Positions 51,600-61,783 of a stretch of 64,000 bases of DNA are shown piece by piece. A model generated the notes under the pieces. It was not told the origin of the DNA, searched no databases, and saw only the letters and a program-made list of their open reading frames with translations. Source of the stretch: SB21 sp964415295 (GTDB lineage: Bacteria > CLD3 > SB21); assembly GCA_964415295.1 (NCBI GenBank), contig CAYPYN010000006.1, forward strand, positions 62,001-126,000, given 5' to 3'. The position numbers and the translations under genes are program-made. The first letter of the stretch is position 1, and each line of letters begins with the position of its first letter.

Positions 51600-53708
51600 C
51601 TAATAATTCTGAAGCATGATCGAAAAGAGAATATTGAAATTCATGGTCCCTTTTTGACGCTGATTGAGGCGCCAGGACAAATCGAGGCGTGCAAAACGGT
51701 GAATGTCACCAATGGCAAAACCGGCTTCGAAAATGGGTCTGTGCAGGTCAAGCACATCCTTATCCGGGAGATGGCGAAACGTACCCTTGGAGAACTCCGC
51801 ATAACCGACGGCAAAAGTCGGGATCAGGTCGATATTTCCGTCCCTCAAGAAAGGCAGGCCGGTGCGCTCCAACCACTCCCCTCCGAAATTGTGTTCAAGG
51901 GCGATCTCGGCCATATAATTACCTTGAAAATGATTGCCTTCGGCCTCCCGCAGTCCGACGGTTTTCAACGCATAAGGTGAGGAACCTCCGTAGAGATCGA
52001 AAAGATATTGCTGCGGTAACTCGTGCGTTCCGTAGCCTCCGTAGATTTTTCCGTCCAGAGAACCCCGGCGTGTGGTCGGGTAGTGGAACCGCGCCGTACC
52101 GTAATATTTTGTAAAATTGAAATCGCTTTTGAGAAATCCGCGGCTCGAATGCTCAACGTTGCCTTCGAGTATCCAGTACACTTCCCGGGACGTGATGCCG
52201 GTTCCGTGTCCCAGCATGTAACTCACCGAAGCCGAGATCCGCCTCATACGTCCGATATTGATCGGGTACACCGGATCGAAATTCTTATAGAGCCAATCGA
52301 CCAAAGCGTATTTGGCATTGCGGCTGGTGGAATCGTCCGTACGATCGGTGTAATTGAATTCGATTTTCAGATTGTACCGCGGCTTGATCTGAACGAAAGT
52401 TTCGTATCCTTTGATATAGTAATAGCTGAACGCATCGTAGCGGTACGTCAAGGCTGTGAGGCTGTTGGTCAGTACATTACCGGCAATCTCACGGTAAGCG
52501 ATGTCATCGTAGTAGCGTGCACCCATAGCAAAAGTACGAGAAAAGAAAGCCTTGCGCACCTCTCCGACGTACTTGTACTGCTTGTCCATGAAGCCGTATC
52601 CGAATTTGCCTTTGAGAGAAAGGTCGCGAAGGTAGCGTTTTAAGGCGATATTGTTCAACTGGATCTCGCCGCCGAGGAAAGTGCCTTCGACGCGGTTGTA
52701 ACGGAAATCGGGCAGGGCCTTGAAGCCCCAGCGTACATTTTCTTTCTTCTGCTTGAGATCGAAACTCTGCATATCGGGATACAGGATCTTCGTGTTCTCC
52801 TGCAGGGAGGCGAGTGTGCGAAATCCCTCTTCCTCTTCGGCCGTCATGGAAATGATCTGGTTCTCATTCCAGAAGGTCGAGTCTTTATAACGGGCATCGG
52901 CCGTTTGTTCAATAAGCCGTCCTGAGAATATTCTGTCGTCAATGACCGGATTGATCTCGCACGCATAGGTCTTTGAAACGCTGTACCATTCGGCATTGAT
53001 CTCATAGCCCATCAATGACCCGTCAAACCGGAGGCGCCAGTCGCACTCGTCCGGTATCCAATGCGTACCGTTCTGCAAAGCAAAAGTCTGGCGCAAGGTA
53101 AAAGTTTTCGGCTGAGGGAATAATTTAACGCCGGAATTAAAAGTCACATCGGCCTGTATGAGGCGGTACGTATCGGCCGTGATGGCAAGCGTGCCGTCCA
53201 TCAGCGGTTTATATTCCGTTTTCGGAGAAATACGAACACGGTAACACGAAAATCCTTTAACAGTGACGGTATCCAGAAGTTCAAAACGGTAATAACGCTC
53301 AGCTTCCGGCGACAAGGGGCCCACTACGGACGTATTGCTGACCGGAATATTGCTGCGGCTGAAATCGTCGATCATGCCGAAATCAAAATCGTCGTATTCG
53401 AAGAATTTTGGAACATGCACATGGCGGTAAGCGGTTTCGATCTCCCGGCGCTGGTTGGGTTTTTTCCAATAGACGTCCGAGTGTACGAAGGTCGTCGCTT
53501 CGGTCACGAAGGCATTCCGCTTCTTGTCGTAACGATTGAGGAAAGACTTGGTGTAGGTCTTGAGCTTGTATGTCTTCAGCCGGTTTTGCCTCGCGGCCTC
53601 GCGCGCCTTCTCAATGACACTTGCCGCGGTCAAGGTATCGTCGCCGGCAACCGCAGGACGTGCGCCCAATATTACCATGAGTAGAAAAACGGATAAGGAG
53701 TTCAACAT
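51600..53708 (-). CDS. outer-membrane protein, DUF5686-like
   Basis: This 702-residue protein has a signal peptide (about 1-21, ending AVAG). A periplasmic domain (about 25-300) is rich in aromatic and charged residues (YKLKTYTKSFLNRYDKKRNAF, read with the domain's conserved KxYxK pattern). A C-terminal beta barrel (about 320-702) shows alternating strands such as FNYTDRTDDS and FDLYGGSSPYALKT. This architecture matches DUF5686 proteins of Bacteroidota, which usually also carry an N-terminal CarboxypepD_reg domain; that domain is absent here. Function is unknown; a BamA-like barrel role has been proposed for similar folds. It is divergent from the methyltransferase gene, with a 94-base gap. 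Confidence 0.75.
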   Translation of the reverse strand: MLNSLSVFLLMVILGARPAVAGDDTLTAASVIEKAREAARQNRLKTYKLKTYTKSFLNRYDKKRNAFVTEATTFVHSDVYWKKPNQRREIETAYRHVHVPKFFEYDDFDFGMIDDFSRSNIPVSNTSVVGPLSPEAERYYRFELLDTVTVKGFSCYRVRISPKTEYKPLMDGTLAITADTYRLIQADVTFNSGVKLFPQPKTFTLRQTFALQNGTHWIPDECDWRLRFDGSLMGYEINAEWYSVSKTYACEINPVIDDRIFSGRLIEQTADARYKDSTFWNENQIISMTAEEEEGFRTLASLQENTKILYPDMQSFDLKQKKENVRWGFKALPDFRYNRVEGTFLGGEIQLNNIALKRYLRDLSLKGKFGYGFMDKQYKYVGEVRKAFFSRTFAMGARYYDDIAYREIAGNVLTNSLTALTYRYDAFSYYYIKGYETFVQIKPRYNLKIEFNYTDRTDDSTSRNAKYALVDWLYKNFDPVYPINIGRMRRISASVSYMLGHGTGITSREVYWILEGNVEHSSRGFLKSDFNFTKYYGTARFHYPTTRRGSLDGKIYGGYGTHELPQQYLFDLYGGSSPYALKTVGLREAEGNHFQGNYMAEIALEHNFGGEWLERTGLPFLRDGNIDLIPTFAVGYAEFSKGTFRHLPDKDVLDLHRPIFEAGFAIGDIHRFARLDLSWRLNQRQKGTMNFNILFSIMLQNY

Positions 53709-53802
53709 AGTGTTGAAAAATAGGTTCTTGTAAAAGACGGCTTGCGGTAAGAAATTTAGGTTAATATATTTCCTGAGTCAATATTAATTCAATCGTATTT
53801 TT

Positions 53803-54561
53803 ATGAAAGACGAATCTCATTACCCCGACTTTGTTGCCCGGTTTTACGACGTGATCTATGCGAAGATCCGGACATCCGTGGACCATGATTTTTACTTGAG
53901 AAAAATGACGGAATGCAATGGTACGGTGCTGGAAGTTGGCGTTGGAACGGGCCGGCTCTTTATGGATGCTCTGCAGAAGGGCGTTGACATATACGGTCTG
54001 GATATCAACGAGGCCATGCTGGAGCAATTGAAGCAACGGATGCCGGAAAAAGAAACGCATCGGGTGCAACAAGCGGATGTGCGGGATTTCACACTGGGTA
54101 AACGCTTCGATCTCATCGCCGCGCCTTTCCGCGTATTTTCTCATCTGATCGGTATTGAGGATCAATTGGCGGCGCTTTCGCGAATCAAAGCGCACCTCAG
54201 CGCAAACGGCATTTTTGTCTGGGATCTTTTTGATCCTGATCCGGTATTGTGCAGCAAAGGTCTGGAACCGACGGTCGATTTTGATGGATCGTGGAAAGAA
54301 GGAAGAAAGTTGAAAAGAATCACCTCCGTTCGACCCAATCCGTCGAGGCAGATCAACCATGTTTCGATGCGATATATCTGGGAGGATGACGACGGGACGC
54401 ACGATGAGACATGGTCTTTTCCGATGCGTTACTATTTTCGCTACGAACTGGAACACCTGATCCGCATGGCCGGTTTGAAGCTATTGGGCCTTTATGGAGA
54501 TTTTGAAGAGAACCCGTTGACCGACGCTTCCAGAGAATTTGTTTTGGTGTGCGGGAAATAG
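53803..54561 (+). CDS. class I SAM-dependent methyltransferase
   Basis: This 252-residue Rossmann-fold methyltransferase has SAM motif I LEVGVGTGRLF (about residue 46). An acidic motif II is in YGLDINEAML, and ADVRDF and FDLIAAPFRVFSHL follow. The N-terminal YPDFVARFYDVIY resembles the start of many small-molecule methyltransferases. The substrate cannot be inferred. It occupies the place before dnaN where dnaA often lies, and a 203-base gap follows it. Confidence 0.88.
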   Translation: MKDESHYPDFVARFYDVIYAKIRTSVDHDFYLRKMTECNGTVLEVGVGTGRLFMDALQKGVDIYGLDINEAMLEQLKQRMPEKETHRVQQADVRDFTLGKRFDLIAAPFRVFSHLIGIEDQLAALSRIKAHLSANGIFVWDLFDPDPVLCSKGLEPTVDFDGSWKEGRKLKRITSVRPNPSRQINHVSMRYIWEDDDGTHDETWSFPMRYYFRYELEHLIRMAGLKLLGLYGDFEENPLTDASREFVLVCGK

Positions 54562-54593
54562 ACGTTTTTACCTCTCCGTGGCCGTTTTTTCAC

Positions 54594-54622
54594 TTGAATT
54601 TCTGCTAAAAAAAACCTATTCT
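54594..54622 (+). promoter_or_regulatory. candidate promoter for the dnaN-recF-gyrase run
   Basis: TTGAAT (54594-54599) and TATTCT (54617-54622) are separated by 17 bases and lie in the 203-base gap before dnaN. A GAAAAAC/GTTTTTC inverted repeat (54653-54680) lies downstream in the leader. I found no TTATCCACA-type DnaA box in the gap by eye. Confidence 0.4.
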
Positions 54623-54764
54623 TTCCCGTTTATGGGTTCACAGCCAACCCTTGAAAAACGGCTATTTTACAAGGTTTTTCGAACATTCACCGTGGTTACT
54701 GCAAGATCGTTTGATAGACGAACGTCCTCTACGTACACCAACTTTACCATTGTAGGAGTATATC

Positions 54765-55877
54765 ATGAAGTTTTCGGTTTCACAGGCTGATCTGAGCAAA
54801 GGACTCGCGCGCGTCATCAGTGTAGTGCCCGCCAAGACGACCCTGCCGGTGCTGGGCAATATCATGTTCAAAGTTCAGGACGGCTTTCTTCACCTGACGG
54901 CGACCGATCTTGATGTATCCATCACAACGAAGATACCGGTGGAGATCAAACAGCCCGGCAGTCTGACGGTGCCGTCGAAACAATTCAGCGAACTGATCAA
55001 GAATCTTCCTAATATTCCTCTCGAGATCGCTTCCGATCCGCAGTTCAAATTGTCCGTGAAGTGCGACAAGGGCGACTACAAAATGTCGGGAGAATCGGAT
55101 GATGATTATCCGGCGCTTCCTATGATCGACGAAAAAGGTTCCCTCAAGATCGAAGCAAAGATGTTGTCGCGCATGATCGGCAAGACCACGTTCGCGGTAT
55201 CTTCCGATCAATTGCGTCCGGCCCTGACCGGCGTGTTATTTCAGATCATGGATAAGGAATTCCGCCTGGTGGCGACCGACGGGCACCGTCTGGCAAAAAT
55301 GGTCTGCACCAAGTTTGAGTCCACCATCAAAGAAAAGACCCATGTGATCGTTCCGACGAAAGCGCTCAGCGAAGTGGCGAAGTCGGGCAAGGACACGGTA
55401 CATATCAATATAGGGCAGAACCATATACGGTTCGATATGGGCGACACGCAGTTGTACAGCCGCATTTTGGATGAAACGTATCCCGATTACGAGCGTGTCA
55501 TACCCGCGAACAATGATAAAAAGCTTACGGCCGACACGCATACCGTGGCCGATGCATTCAAGCGTGTGTCCATCTTTGCTAATCCGATCACGCATCAGAT
55601 CCGTCTGGCCATGAGCAAGAAAGCCATCGCCATCTCTGCGGAGGATATCGACGGCGGCAATACCGGTATGGAAAAAGTACAGGCGGAGTACGAAGGCGAG
55701 GACCTGCAGATCGGTTACAACTCGCAGTTGCTGCTGGCGGCGCTGAACAATGTGGATACGCCGGAAGTCGTGATCCATTTCAAGAACGCGACGAGCGCGG
55801 GTATCATCACACCGTCGCAGCAGATGGAAAACGAACACCAGATGATGCTTGTGATGCCCGTTCGGCTCAACGATTAA
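54765..55877 (+). CDS. dnaN: DNA polymerase III subunit beta (sliding clamp)
   Basis: The homodimeric ring tethers polymerase III to DNA. At 370 residues the protein has the three-domain clamp pattern: MKFSVSQADLSKGLARVISVVPAKTTLPVLGN at the N-terminus (read as two family blocks), LRPALTGVLF and LVATDGHRLA in the centre, and the C-terminal MLVMPVRL that ends the clamp and forms part of the protein-binding pocket. TAGGAG precedes the ATG. It is first in the replication run followed by recF, but dnaA is not upstream. Confidence 0.98.
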   Translation: MKFSVSQADLSKGLARVISVVPAKTTLPVLGNIMFKVQDGFLHLTATDLDVSITTKIPVEIKQPGSLTVPSKQFSELIKNLPNIPLEIASDPQFKLSVKCDKGDYKMSGESDDDYPALPMIDEKGSLKIEAKMLSRMIGKTTFAVSSDQLRPALTGVLFQIMDKEFRLVATDGHRLAKMVCTKFESTIKEKTHVIVPTKALSEVAKSGKDTVHINIGQNHIRFDMGDTQLYSRILDETYPDYERVIPANNDKKLTADTHTVADAFKRVSIFANPITHQIRLAMSKKAIAISAEDIDGGNTGMEKVQAEYEGEDLQIGYNSQLLLAALNNVDTPEVVIHFKNATSAGIITPSQQMENEHQMMLVMPVRLND

Positions 55878-55897
55878 TGTTCAATTCATGATAATGA

Positions 55898-57025
55898 ATG
55901 TATATTGCCCAAGTACGTCTCAAGGATTTCAGGAATTATGAAACGGCTGAGTTGGAGCTCAGCCCGGATATTAATTTCATCCAGGGACGCAACGGACAAG
56001 GCAAGACGTCTGTTTTAGAAGCGGTCTATTACCTTTGTCTGTCCAGAAGTTTTAAGACCCAGGACGATACGACGGCGATACGTTTTGATGCGCCTTTTTT
56101 TGATGTGGAAGGACGCTTTCAAACGGGTTCTTTGGAAATGAGTGTGCGTGCGGTCTGTCACCGTGCGGAGGGGAAATCGATCCTGATCGATAAGAAACGG
56201 CTTGAGCGGTTCTCCGAACTGATCGGAAAATTTCCCGCGGTAGTCTCATCGCCCGAGGATGTGCAGATCGTTTCCGGAGCGCCCGGAAACCGACGCCGGT
56301 GGATGGATATAGCGCTGTCCCAGCTTCATGCGGTTTACCTCAAAGACCTTCAGGAATACCGTCAGGCATTGAGGCAGCGAAACGCTCTGCTGAACGGCCC
56401 GGAACTTCGAATGGACAGTCTCGACGTTTGGGACCGGGAACTGGCGCAGACAGGGTCTAAGATCATCAAAAGACGGATCGAATTCGTCCGTCCTTTTGCC
56501 CGACTGGCGGAACAGGTTTACCGGCGCATCGCCGCCGATGATGAGGCGGTGGATATGGCGTACAAAAGCTCCATCGCCGACGGAGATACTCTCACGATCT
56601 GGATGGAAGAAGACTCAACCCGCACGATCGAACATACGTTTCTGGCACAGCTTCGCGAAGGCCGGGGACGGGAAATGCAAAGGAAATTATCCCTTTACGG
56701 ACCCCATAAAGATGAGGTCGTTTTCCTGCTGAATGGCAAGGATATACGGGATTACGGTTCGCAGGGTCAATTGAAGACCATGGCGATCGCCCTGAAATTT
56801 GCCGAACTTCTGTATATCACGGAGCGGCTCGAACAAAAGCCCTTGCTGCTGCTGGACGATGTGTTTTCAGAACTGGATTGGGATCGCCGCCGGCATCTGA
56901 TGGATTATCTGGATCAGGCGGGTCAGGTCTTCTTGACCACGGCCGATGAAGGAATGGAATTTCATACGGGCAAGAACATCAAATATTTCCTTGTTGAAGA
57001 AGGAATGGTCGCGGAACAAGTATGA
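55898..57025 (+). CDS. recF: DNA replication/repair protein RecF
   Basis: This SMC-like ATPase loads RecA at gaps through RecOR. The 375-residue protein has N-terminal VRLKDFRNYETAELEL, Walker A GRNGQGKT (about 30-37) and a helical arm. Its C-terminal head ends with signature SQGQLKTMAIALK and Walker B LLLDDVFSELD. The dnaN-recF order is the classical one. Its stop overlaps the next start by four bases. Confidence 0.97.
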   Translation: MYIAQVRLKDFRNYETAELELSPDINFIQGRNGQGKTSVLEAVYYLCLSRSFKTQDDTTAIRFDAPFFDVEGRFQTGSLEMSVRAVCHRAEGKSILIDKKRLERFSELIGKFPAVVSSPEDVQIVSGAPGNRRRWMDIALSQLHAVYLKDLQEYRQALRQRNALLNGPELRMDSLDVWDRELAQTGSKIIKRRIEFVRPFARLAEQVYRRIAADDEAVDMAYKSSIADGDTLTIWMEEDSTRTIEHTFLAQLREGRGREMQRKLSLYGPHKDEVVFLLNGKDIRDYGSQGQLKTMAIALKFAELLYITERLEQKPLLLLDDVFSELDWDRRRHLMDYLDQAGQVFLTTADEGMEFHTGKNIKYFLVEEGMVAEQV

Positions 57026-57312
57026 GCAAGGCTCCGATAAAAACCATCGGGTCGGAACTGGAGCAGCTGCTCGCCAGCCTGGGTATCGACAACCGCGTGC
57101 ACGAACAAATGGTCGTGACGGAATTTGACCGGATCATGGGAGACGCGTTCACCAAAAGAGCCAAAGCGGTAAAGATCGAACGCGGCGTACTTTTTATAGA
57201 AGTGAGCAACAGTGTGTGGAGGCATGAACTTTTCTATCAGAAACAGATGATCAAACAAAGACTGAATGAAGCTTTGGGTGAAACGCTGGTGAAGGAAATT
57301 ATATTCAGATAG
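57022..57312 (+). CDS. DUF721 / DciA-like protein
   Basis: This 96-residue basic protein of the DUF721 family has a KH-like fold with conserved WxxxxG-type (here FDRIMGDAFTKRAKAVKIERG) and LFIEVSNSVWRHELFYQK blocks, the latter holding the typical SxxWxxEL motif. DciA-type members act as helicase loaders in bacteria without DnaC or DnaI. The recF-DUF721-gyrB order recurs in several phyla. It overlaps recF by four bases (ATGA). Confidence 0.85.
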   Translation: MSKAPIKTIGSELEQLLASLGIDNRVHEQMVVTEFDRIMGDAFTKRAKAVKIERGVLFIEVSNSVWRHELFYQKQMIKQRLNEALGETLVKEIIFR

Positions 57313-57345
57313 TTACTACTCATAAATAAAGGAACAATATAAAAA

Positions 57346-59280
57346 ATGGCAGTGGCAGAAAAAGAGACGAAGAAAACCAGTAAGTACGAAGCGGAGAATA
57401 TCCAGGTTCTGGAAGGCTTGGAGCATGTGCGCCGCCGTCCGGCGATGTATATCGGCGACGTGAGCGTTCGCGGACTCCACCATCTTGTGTATGAAATCGT
57501 GGACAACTCCATTGATGAAGCGATGGCCGGTTATTGCACCGAGATCAATGTGTCGATCAATGAAGATAACTCCATTACGGTCGTGGACAACGGGCGCGGT
57601 ATCCCCGTGGATATGCATCCAACGGAAAAGAAGCCGGCCGTAGAAGTGGTCATGACCGTGCTCGGCGCGGGCGGTAAATTTGACAAGAACACTTATAAGG
57701 TCTCCGGCGGTTTGCACGGCGTCGGCGCTTCGGTGGTCAACGCTCTCACGGAATGGTGCGAAGTAAAAGTTCACCGTAACGGCAAGATTTACCAGCAGAA
57801 ATACAAAGAGGGCAAAGCCGTTTCCAAAGTTGTGGAGATCGGAAAATCCAAAGAAACCGGTACGACGGTGGATTTTCTGCCGGACAAGACCATCTTCAAA
57901 AAGATCGCCTGGTCGTTTGAAACGTTATCGGGCCGGCTCCGTGAATTGGCATTCCTGAATTCCAATTTGAGGATCACGCTGGAAGACAAGAGGGACAAGA
58001 AAAAAGAAGAATACCATTACGAAGGCGGTATTGCGGAATTTGTGAAGTACCTGGACGAAACACGCCAGTCGATCATGAAAAAACCGGTGTATATCTCCGT
58101 TGAAAAAGAAGGTACGCCGGTCGAGATCGCTTTTCAGTACAACGATTCGTACAACGAAAACGTGTTCAGTTATGTCAACAACATCAACACCGTCGAAGGC
58201 GGCACGCATTTGTCGGGATTCCGCACGGCGCTGACGCGCACGTTGAATAACTATGCAACCAAGAACAATCTGATCAAAGAAAAAGAAGGCATCTCGATCA
58301 CCGGAGACGATACACGCGAAGGATTGACGGCGATCATCAGCGTGAAGGTGGCCGAGCCTCAGTTTGAAGGACAGACCAAGACCAAACTCGGTAACAGCGA
58401 GGTCAAAGGAATCGTGGAGTCGGCCGTCGGCGACGGGCTGAGCGAGTTTCTGGAAAAGAATCCCGGCGTTTCAAAACAGATCATCGATAAGATCATGATG
58501 GCCGCGCGTGCGCGCGAAGCGGCGCGTAAAGCCCGCGATCTGACGCGCCGTAAGAACGCCCTTGAGAATTCCGGTCTGCCCGGTAAACTGGCCGACTGTT
58601 CCATCACCGATCCGCAGTTTTGCGAGATCTACCTCGTCGAGGGAGATTCCGCCGGCGGTTCCGCCAAACAGGGCCGCGACCGCAAATTCCAGGCGATCCT
58701 TCCCCTCAAAGGCAAGATCCTCAACGTCGAAAAAGCGCGTCTGGATAAGATGCTTTCCAACGATGAAATTCTGACCCTCGTCAGCGCGATGGGAACCGGG
58801 ATCGGCGCCGAAGATTTCAATATTGAGAATCTTCGCTACGGTAAAGTGATCATCATGACCGATGCCGACGTCGACGGCGCACACATACGAACGCTGCTGT
58901 TGACCTTCTTCTTCCGCCATATGCGGCCGCTGATCGAAAACGGCAATCTGTATATTGCGCAGCCGCCGCTGTACCGGTTAAAGAAAGGCAAAGAAGAGAA
59001 ATACGCGTTCGATGATGATGAAAAAGAAAGCCTGCTCAAACAGTGGGGGGCCAAAGAGGACGATGTCAACATCCAGCGCTACAAAGGTCTGGGAGAGATG
59101 AACCCGGAACAATTGTGGACGACCACCATGGATCCGGACAAACGCGTTCTTCTGCAGGTAGCCGTTGAGGATGCGGCGACGGCCGATCACGTCTTTTCGA
59201 CGCTGATGGGCGATGCCGTGGAACCTCGGCGCAAATTCATCGAAGATAACGCGAAATACGTCCGTAATCTGGACGTGTAG
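57346..59280 (+). CDS. gyrB: DNA gyrase subunit B
   Basis: The ATPase subunit of gyrase has 644 residues, the short form without the proteobacterial insertion. GHKL motifs are EIVDNSIDEA and DNGRGIPV, followed by GGLHGVGASVVNAL. The TOPRIM domain has VEGDSAGG (about 430) and DADVDG (about 504). The C-terminal RYKGLGEMN and PRRKFIEDNA blocks are present. AAAGGAAC lies upstream of the ATG. gyrA follows after 48 bases, so both subunits come from one transcript. Confidence 0.98.
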   Translation: MAVAEKETKKTSKYEAENIQVLEGLEHVRRRPAMYIGDVSVRGLHHLVYEIVDNSIDEAMAGYCTEINVSINEDNSITVVDNGRGIPVDMHPTEKKPAVEVVMTVLGAGGKFDKNTYKVSGGLHGVGASVVNALTEWCEVKVHRNGKIYQQKYKEGKAVSKVVEIGKSKETGTTVDFLPDKTIFKKIAWSFETLSGRLRELAFLNSNLRITLEDKRDKKKEEYHYEGGIAEFVKYLDETRQSIMKKPVYISVEKEGTPVEIAFQYNDSYNENVFSYVNNINTVEGGTHLSGFRTALTRTLNNYATKNNLIKEKEGISITGDDTREGLTAIISVKVAEPQFEGQTKTKLGNSEVKGIVESAVGDGLSEFLEKNPGVSKQIIDKIMMAARAREAARKARDLTRRKNALENSGLPGKLADCSITDPQFCEIYLVEGDSAGGSAKQGRDRKFQAILPLKGKILNVEKARLDKMLSNDEILTLVSAMGTGIGAEDFNIENLRYGKVIIMTDADVDGAHIRTLLLTFFFRHMRPLIENGNLYIAQPPLYRLKKGKEEKYAFDDDEKESLLKQWGAKEDDVNIQRYKGLGEMNPEQLWTTTMDPDKRVLLQVAVEDAATADHVFSTLMGDAVEPRRKFIEDNAKYVRNLDV

Positions 59281-59328
59281 TCTCAAAATCGAAATTGAAA
59301 ATTATACTAGAGAGGAGTCCATAGATTA

Positions 59329-61779
59329 ATGTCAACGATTGAGAAGATTCTGCCGGTCAATATTGAAGAGGAAATGCGCGATTGTTATATCGATTACTCG
59401 ATGTCGGTGATCGTTTCGCGCGCCATACCGGACGTGCGCGACGGACTAAAACCGGTTCATCGCCGCGTGCTGTACGGAATGAACGAACTCGGACTGGCCT
59501 ACAATAAGCCTTATAAAAAATCCGCCCGTATCGTGGGAGAAGTTCTGGGTAAGTACCATCCGCACGGCGACAGCGCCGTTTACGATACCATGGTGCGTAT
59601 GGTCCAGCCGTTTTCCCTGCGCTATCCGCTCATCGACGGGCAGGGTAACTTCGGATCCGTCGACGGTGATTCTCCGGCGGCGATGCGTTATACGGAAGTG
59701 CGTCTCTCGCGAATCGCGGAGGAAATGCTGCGGGATCTTGAAAAAAATACCGTCGATTTTGTTCCGAATTTCGATGACACGCTCAAAATGCCGTCGGTTC
59801 TGCCGGCCGTTATTCCGAATCTTCTGATCAACGGTTCCGCCGGTATCGCCGTCGGTATGGCTACGAATATTCCGCCCCACAATCTCACGGAAGTTGTGGA
59901 CGGCTGCTCCGCTCTTATTGACAATCCCGACGCCTCGGTCAAAGACCTGATGAAACACATCAAAGGTCCCGACTTTCCGACCGCCGGTATTATCAACGGC
60001 ACGGCCGGGATCAAAGAAGCTTATGAGACGGGCAAAGGCAAGATCGTGGTTCGCGCGCGGGCGCTGATCGAGACCGCTAAGAACGGCCGCGCCAGTATTA
60101 TTATTACGGAACTGCCTTACCAGGTTAATAAGGCCAACCTGATCGAGAAGATATCGGAACTTGTTCGCGACAAGAAGGTCGAAGACATCAGCGCGCTGAG
60201 GGACGAATCGGACCGCGACGGCATGCGCATCGTGATCGAACTCAAGCGCGACGCCAACGCGCAGGTGATCATGAACAATCTCTTCAAGCACACCCAAATG
60301 CAGACGACCTTTGGTATCATCATGCTTGCGCTGGTGGATGGCCGCCCGATGGTGCTCAATCTGAAACAAATGCTGGAGCATTTTGTCGATCATCGGCACA
60401 ATGTTGTTCTGCGGCGCACCAAATTCGAACTGGAAGCCGCCGAAAAACGTGCCCACATTCTCGAGGGTCTGAAGATCGCACTGGAGAATATCGACGCCGT
60501 GATCGCACTGATCAAAAAGGCCAAGGATCCGCAGACGGCCAAAGAAGGTTTGATGAAGAAATTCAAACTTTCCGAGATCCAGGCGACCGAAATTCTCAAA
60601 ATGCAGCTGCAGCGTCTGACCAATCTCGAAGTGGAGAAGATCGAGAACGAATACAAAGAGGTTATCAAACTGATCGAAAAACTTCAGGGCATCCTGAAGA
60701 GCCGGCAGAAACGCATGCAGATCATCAAAGACGAATTAGCGGAAGTCAAGAAGATCTTCGGCGACGATCGCCGTACCGAGATCCTTAAAAAAGAAGTGGA
60801 AGACATCGATTTCGAAGATACGATCGCCGAAGAAGAAATGGTCGTGACGATCTCGCATCAGGGTTACATCAAACGCTTCCCGGTCAGCGGCTACCGCCGG
60901 CAGGGACGCGGCGGCCAGGGCGTTTCGGGCGGTTCCACCAAGGAAGATGATTATATCGAACATCTTTTTGTGGCATCCACGCACGATTATATCCTTTTCT
61001 TCACCAACAAAGGCCGTTGTTACTGGCTGAAGGTGTATGAGATTCCGCAGGTGGGCAAGACGGCGCGCGGCAAGCATATCACCAACATGATCGAGCAGCA
61101 GTCGGACGAACTCGTCCGCGCCATTATCAACGTGAAAGAATTCGACGAGAAATTCTCCGTAGTCATGGTCACCAAGGAAGGAACGATCAAGAAGACCAAT
61201 CTGTCGGAATTCCGCAACCCGCGCAAAGGCGGTATTATTGCCATCACGATCGAGAATAAGGACGATCTGGTCGACGCCAAACTTACGGACGGCAAGCAAG
61301 ATATCATTCTCGGTACGAAAGACGGGATCGCTATCCGATTCAAGAATGACGACGTACGCGAAATGGGTCGTTCGGCGCGCGGCGTGACGGGCATCCATCT
61401 CGAGAAGAAGGATTTCGTAATCGGCATGGTGGCCCTGAAACGTGAGAACGGGACCATTCTCGTGGTTTCCGATCTTGGTTACGGCAAGCGCAGCGAGGTT
61501 GAGGATTACCGGATCACGCGGCGCGGCGGTAAGGGTATTATCACCATGAAAGCGACGGATAAAACAGGCGATATGATCGCGATCCGCGAAGTGGTCGATA
61601 ATGAGGATCTGATGATCATTACCGAGAACGGAATGGTCATCCGTCTGAAGATGGCCGATATCCGGACCATGGGACGAAATACCCAGGGCGTGCGGCTGGT
61701 CAAGCTCAAAGAAGGGGATACCATTTCCGATATAACAAGTATTCAGGAAGATGATGCCAACGAAAACGAAGGCGAGTAA
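59329..61779 (+). CDS. gyrA: DNA gyrase subunit A
   Basis: The breakage-rejoining subunit has 816 residues. Catalytic Tyr121 lies in AMRYTE. The quinolone-determining region reads HPHGDSAVYD, with Ser82 and Asp86 at the positions equivalent to E. coli Ser83 and Asp87, the sensitive-type residues. The C-terminal beta-pinwheel contains a GyrA box variant, TRRGGKG, in place of QRRGGKG, and the repeated GxVxR-type blades. The tail is acidic (DDANENEGE). AGAGGAG lies upstream of the ATG. The last codons overlap a possible upstream start of rex. Confidence 0.98.
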   Translation: MSTIEKILPVNIEEEMRDCYIDYSMSVIVSRAIPDVRDGLKPVHRRVLYGMNELGLAYNKPYKKSARIVGEVLGKYHPHGDSAVYDTMVRMVQPFSLRYPLIDGQGNFGSVDGDSPAAMRYTEVRLSRIAEEMLRDLEKNTVDFVPNFDDTLKMPSVLPAVIPNLLINGSAGIAVGMATNIPPHNLTEVVDGCSALIDNPDASVKDLMKHIKGPDFPTAGIINGTAGIKEAYETGKGKIVVRARALIETAKNGRASIIITELPYQVNKANLIEKISELVRDKKVEDISALRDESDRDGMRIVIELKRDANAQVIMNNLFKHTQMQTTFGIIMLALVDGRPMVLNLKQMLEHFVDHRHNVVLRRTKFELEAAEKRAHILEGLKIALENIDAVIALIKKAKDPQTAKEGLMKKFKLSEIQATEILKMQLQRLTNLEVEKIENEYKEVIKLIEKLQGILKSRQKRMQIIKDELAEVKKIFGDDRRTEILKKEVEDIDFEDTIAEEEMVVTISHQGYIKRFPVSGYRRQGRGGQGVSGGSTKEDDYIEHLFVASTHDYILFFTNKGRCYWLKVYEIPQVGKTARGKHITNMIEQQSDELVRAIINVKEFDEKFSVVMVTKEGTIKKTNLSEFRNPRKGGIIAITIENKDDLVDAKLTDGKQDIILGTKDGIAIRFKNDDVREMGRSARGVTGIHLEKKDFVIGMVALKRENGTILVVSDLGYGKRSEVEDYRITRRGGKGIITMKATDKTGDMIAIREVVDNEDLMIITENGMVIRLKMADIRTMGRNTQGVRLVKLKEGDTISDITSIQEDDANENEGE

Positions 61780-61783
61780 AAAC

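Noticed and set aside
54562..54764. possible replication origin before dnaN
   Set aside because: The gap is short, lacks DnaA-box-like nonamers by eye and has no dnaA next to it. A promoter explains it better.
59446..60456. 336-codon minus-strand frame inside gyrA
   Set aside because: A shadow of the highly conserved gyrA coding sequence, with no homology signal of its own.
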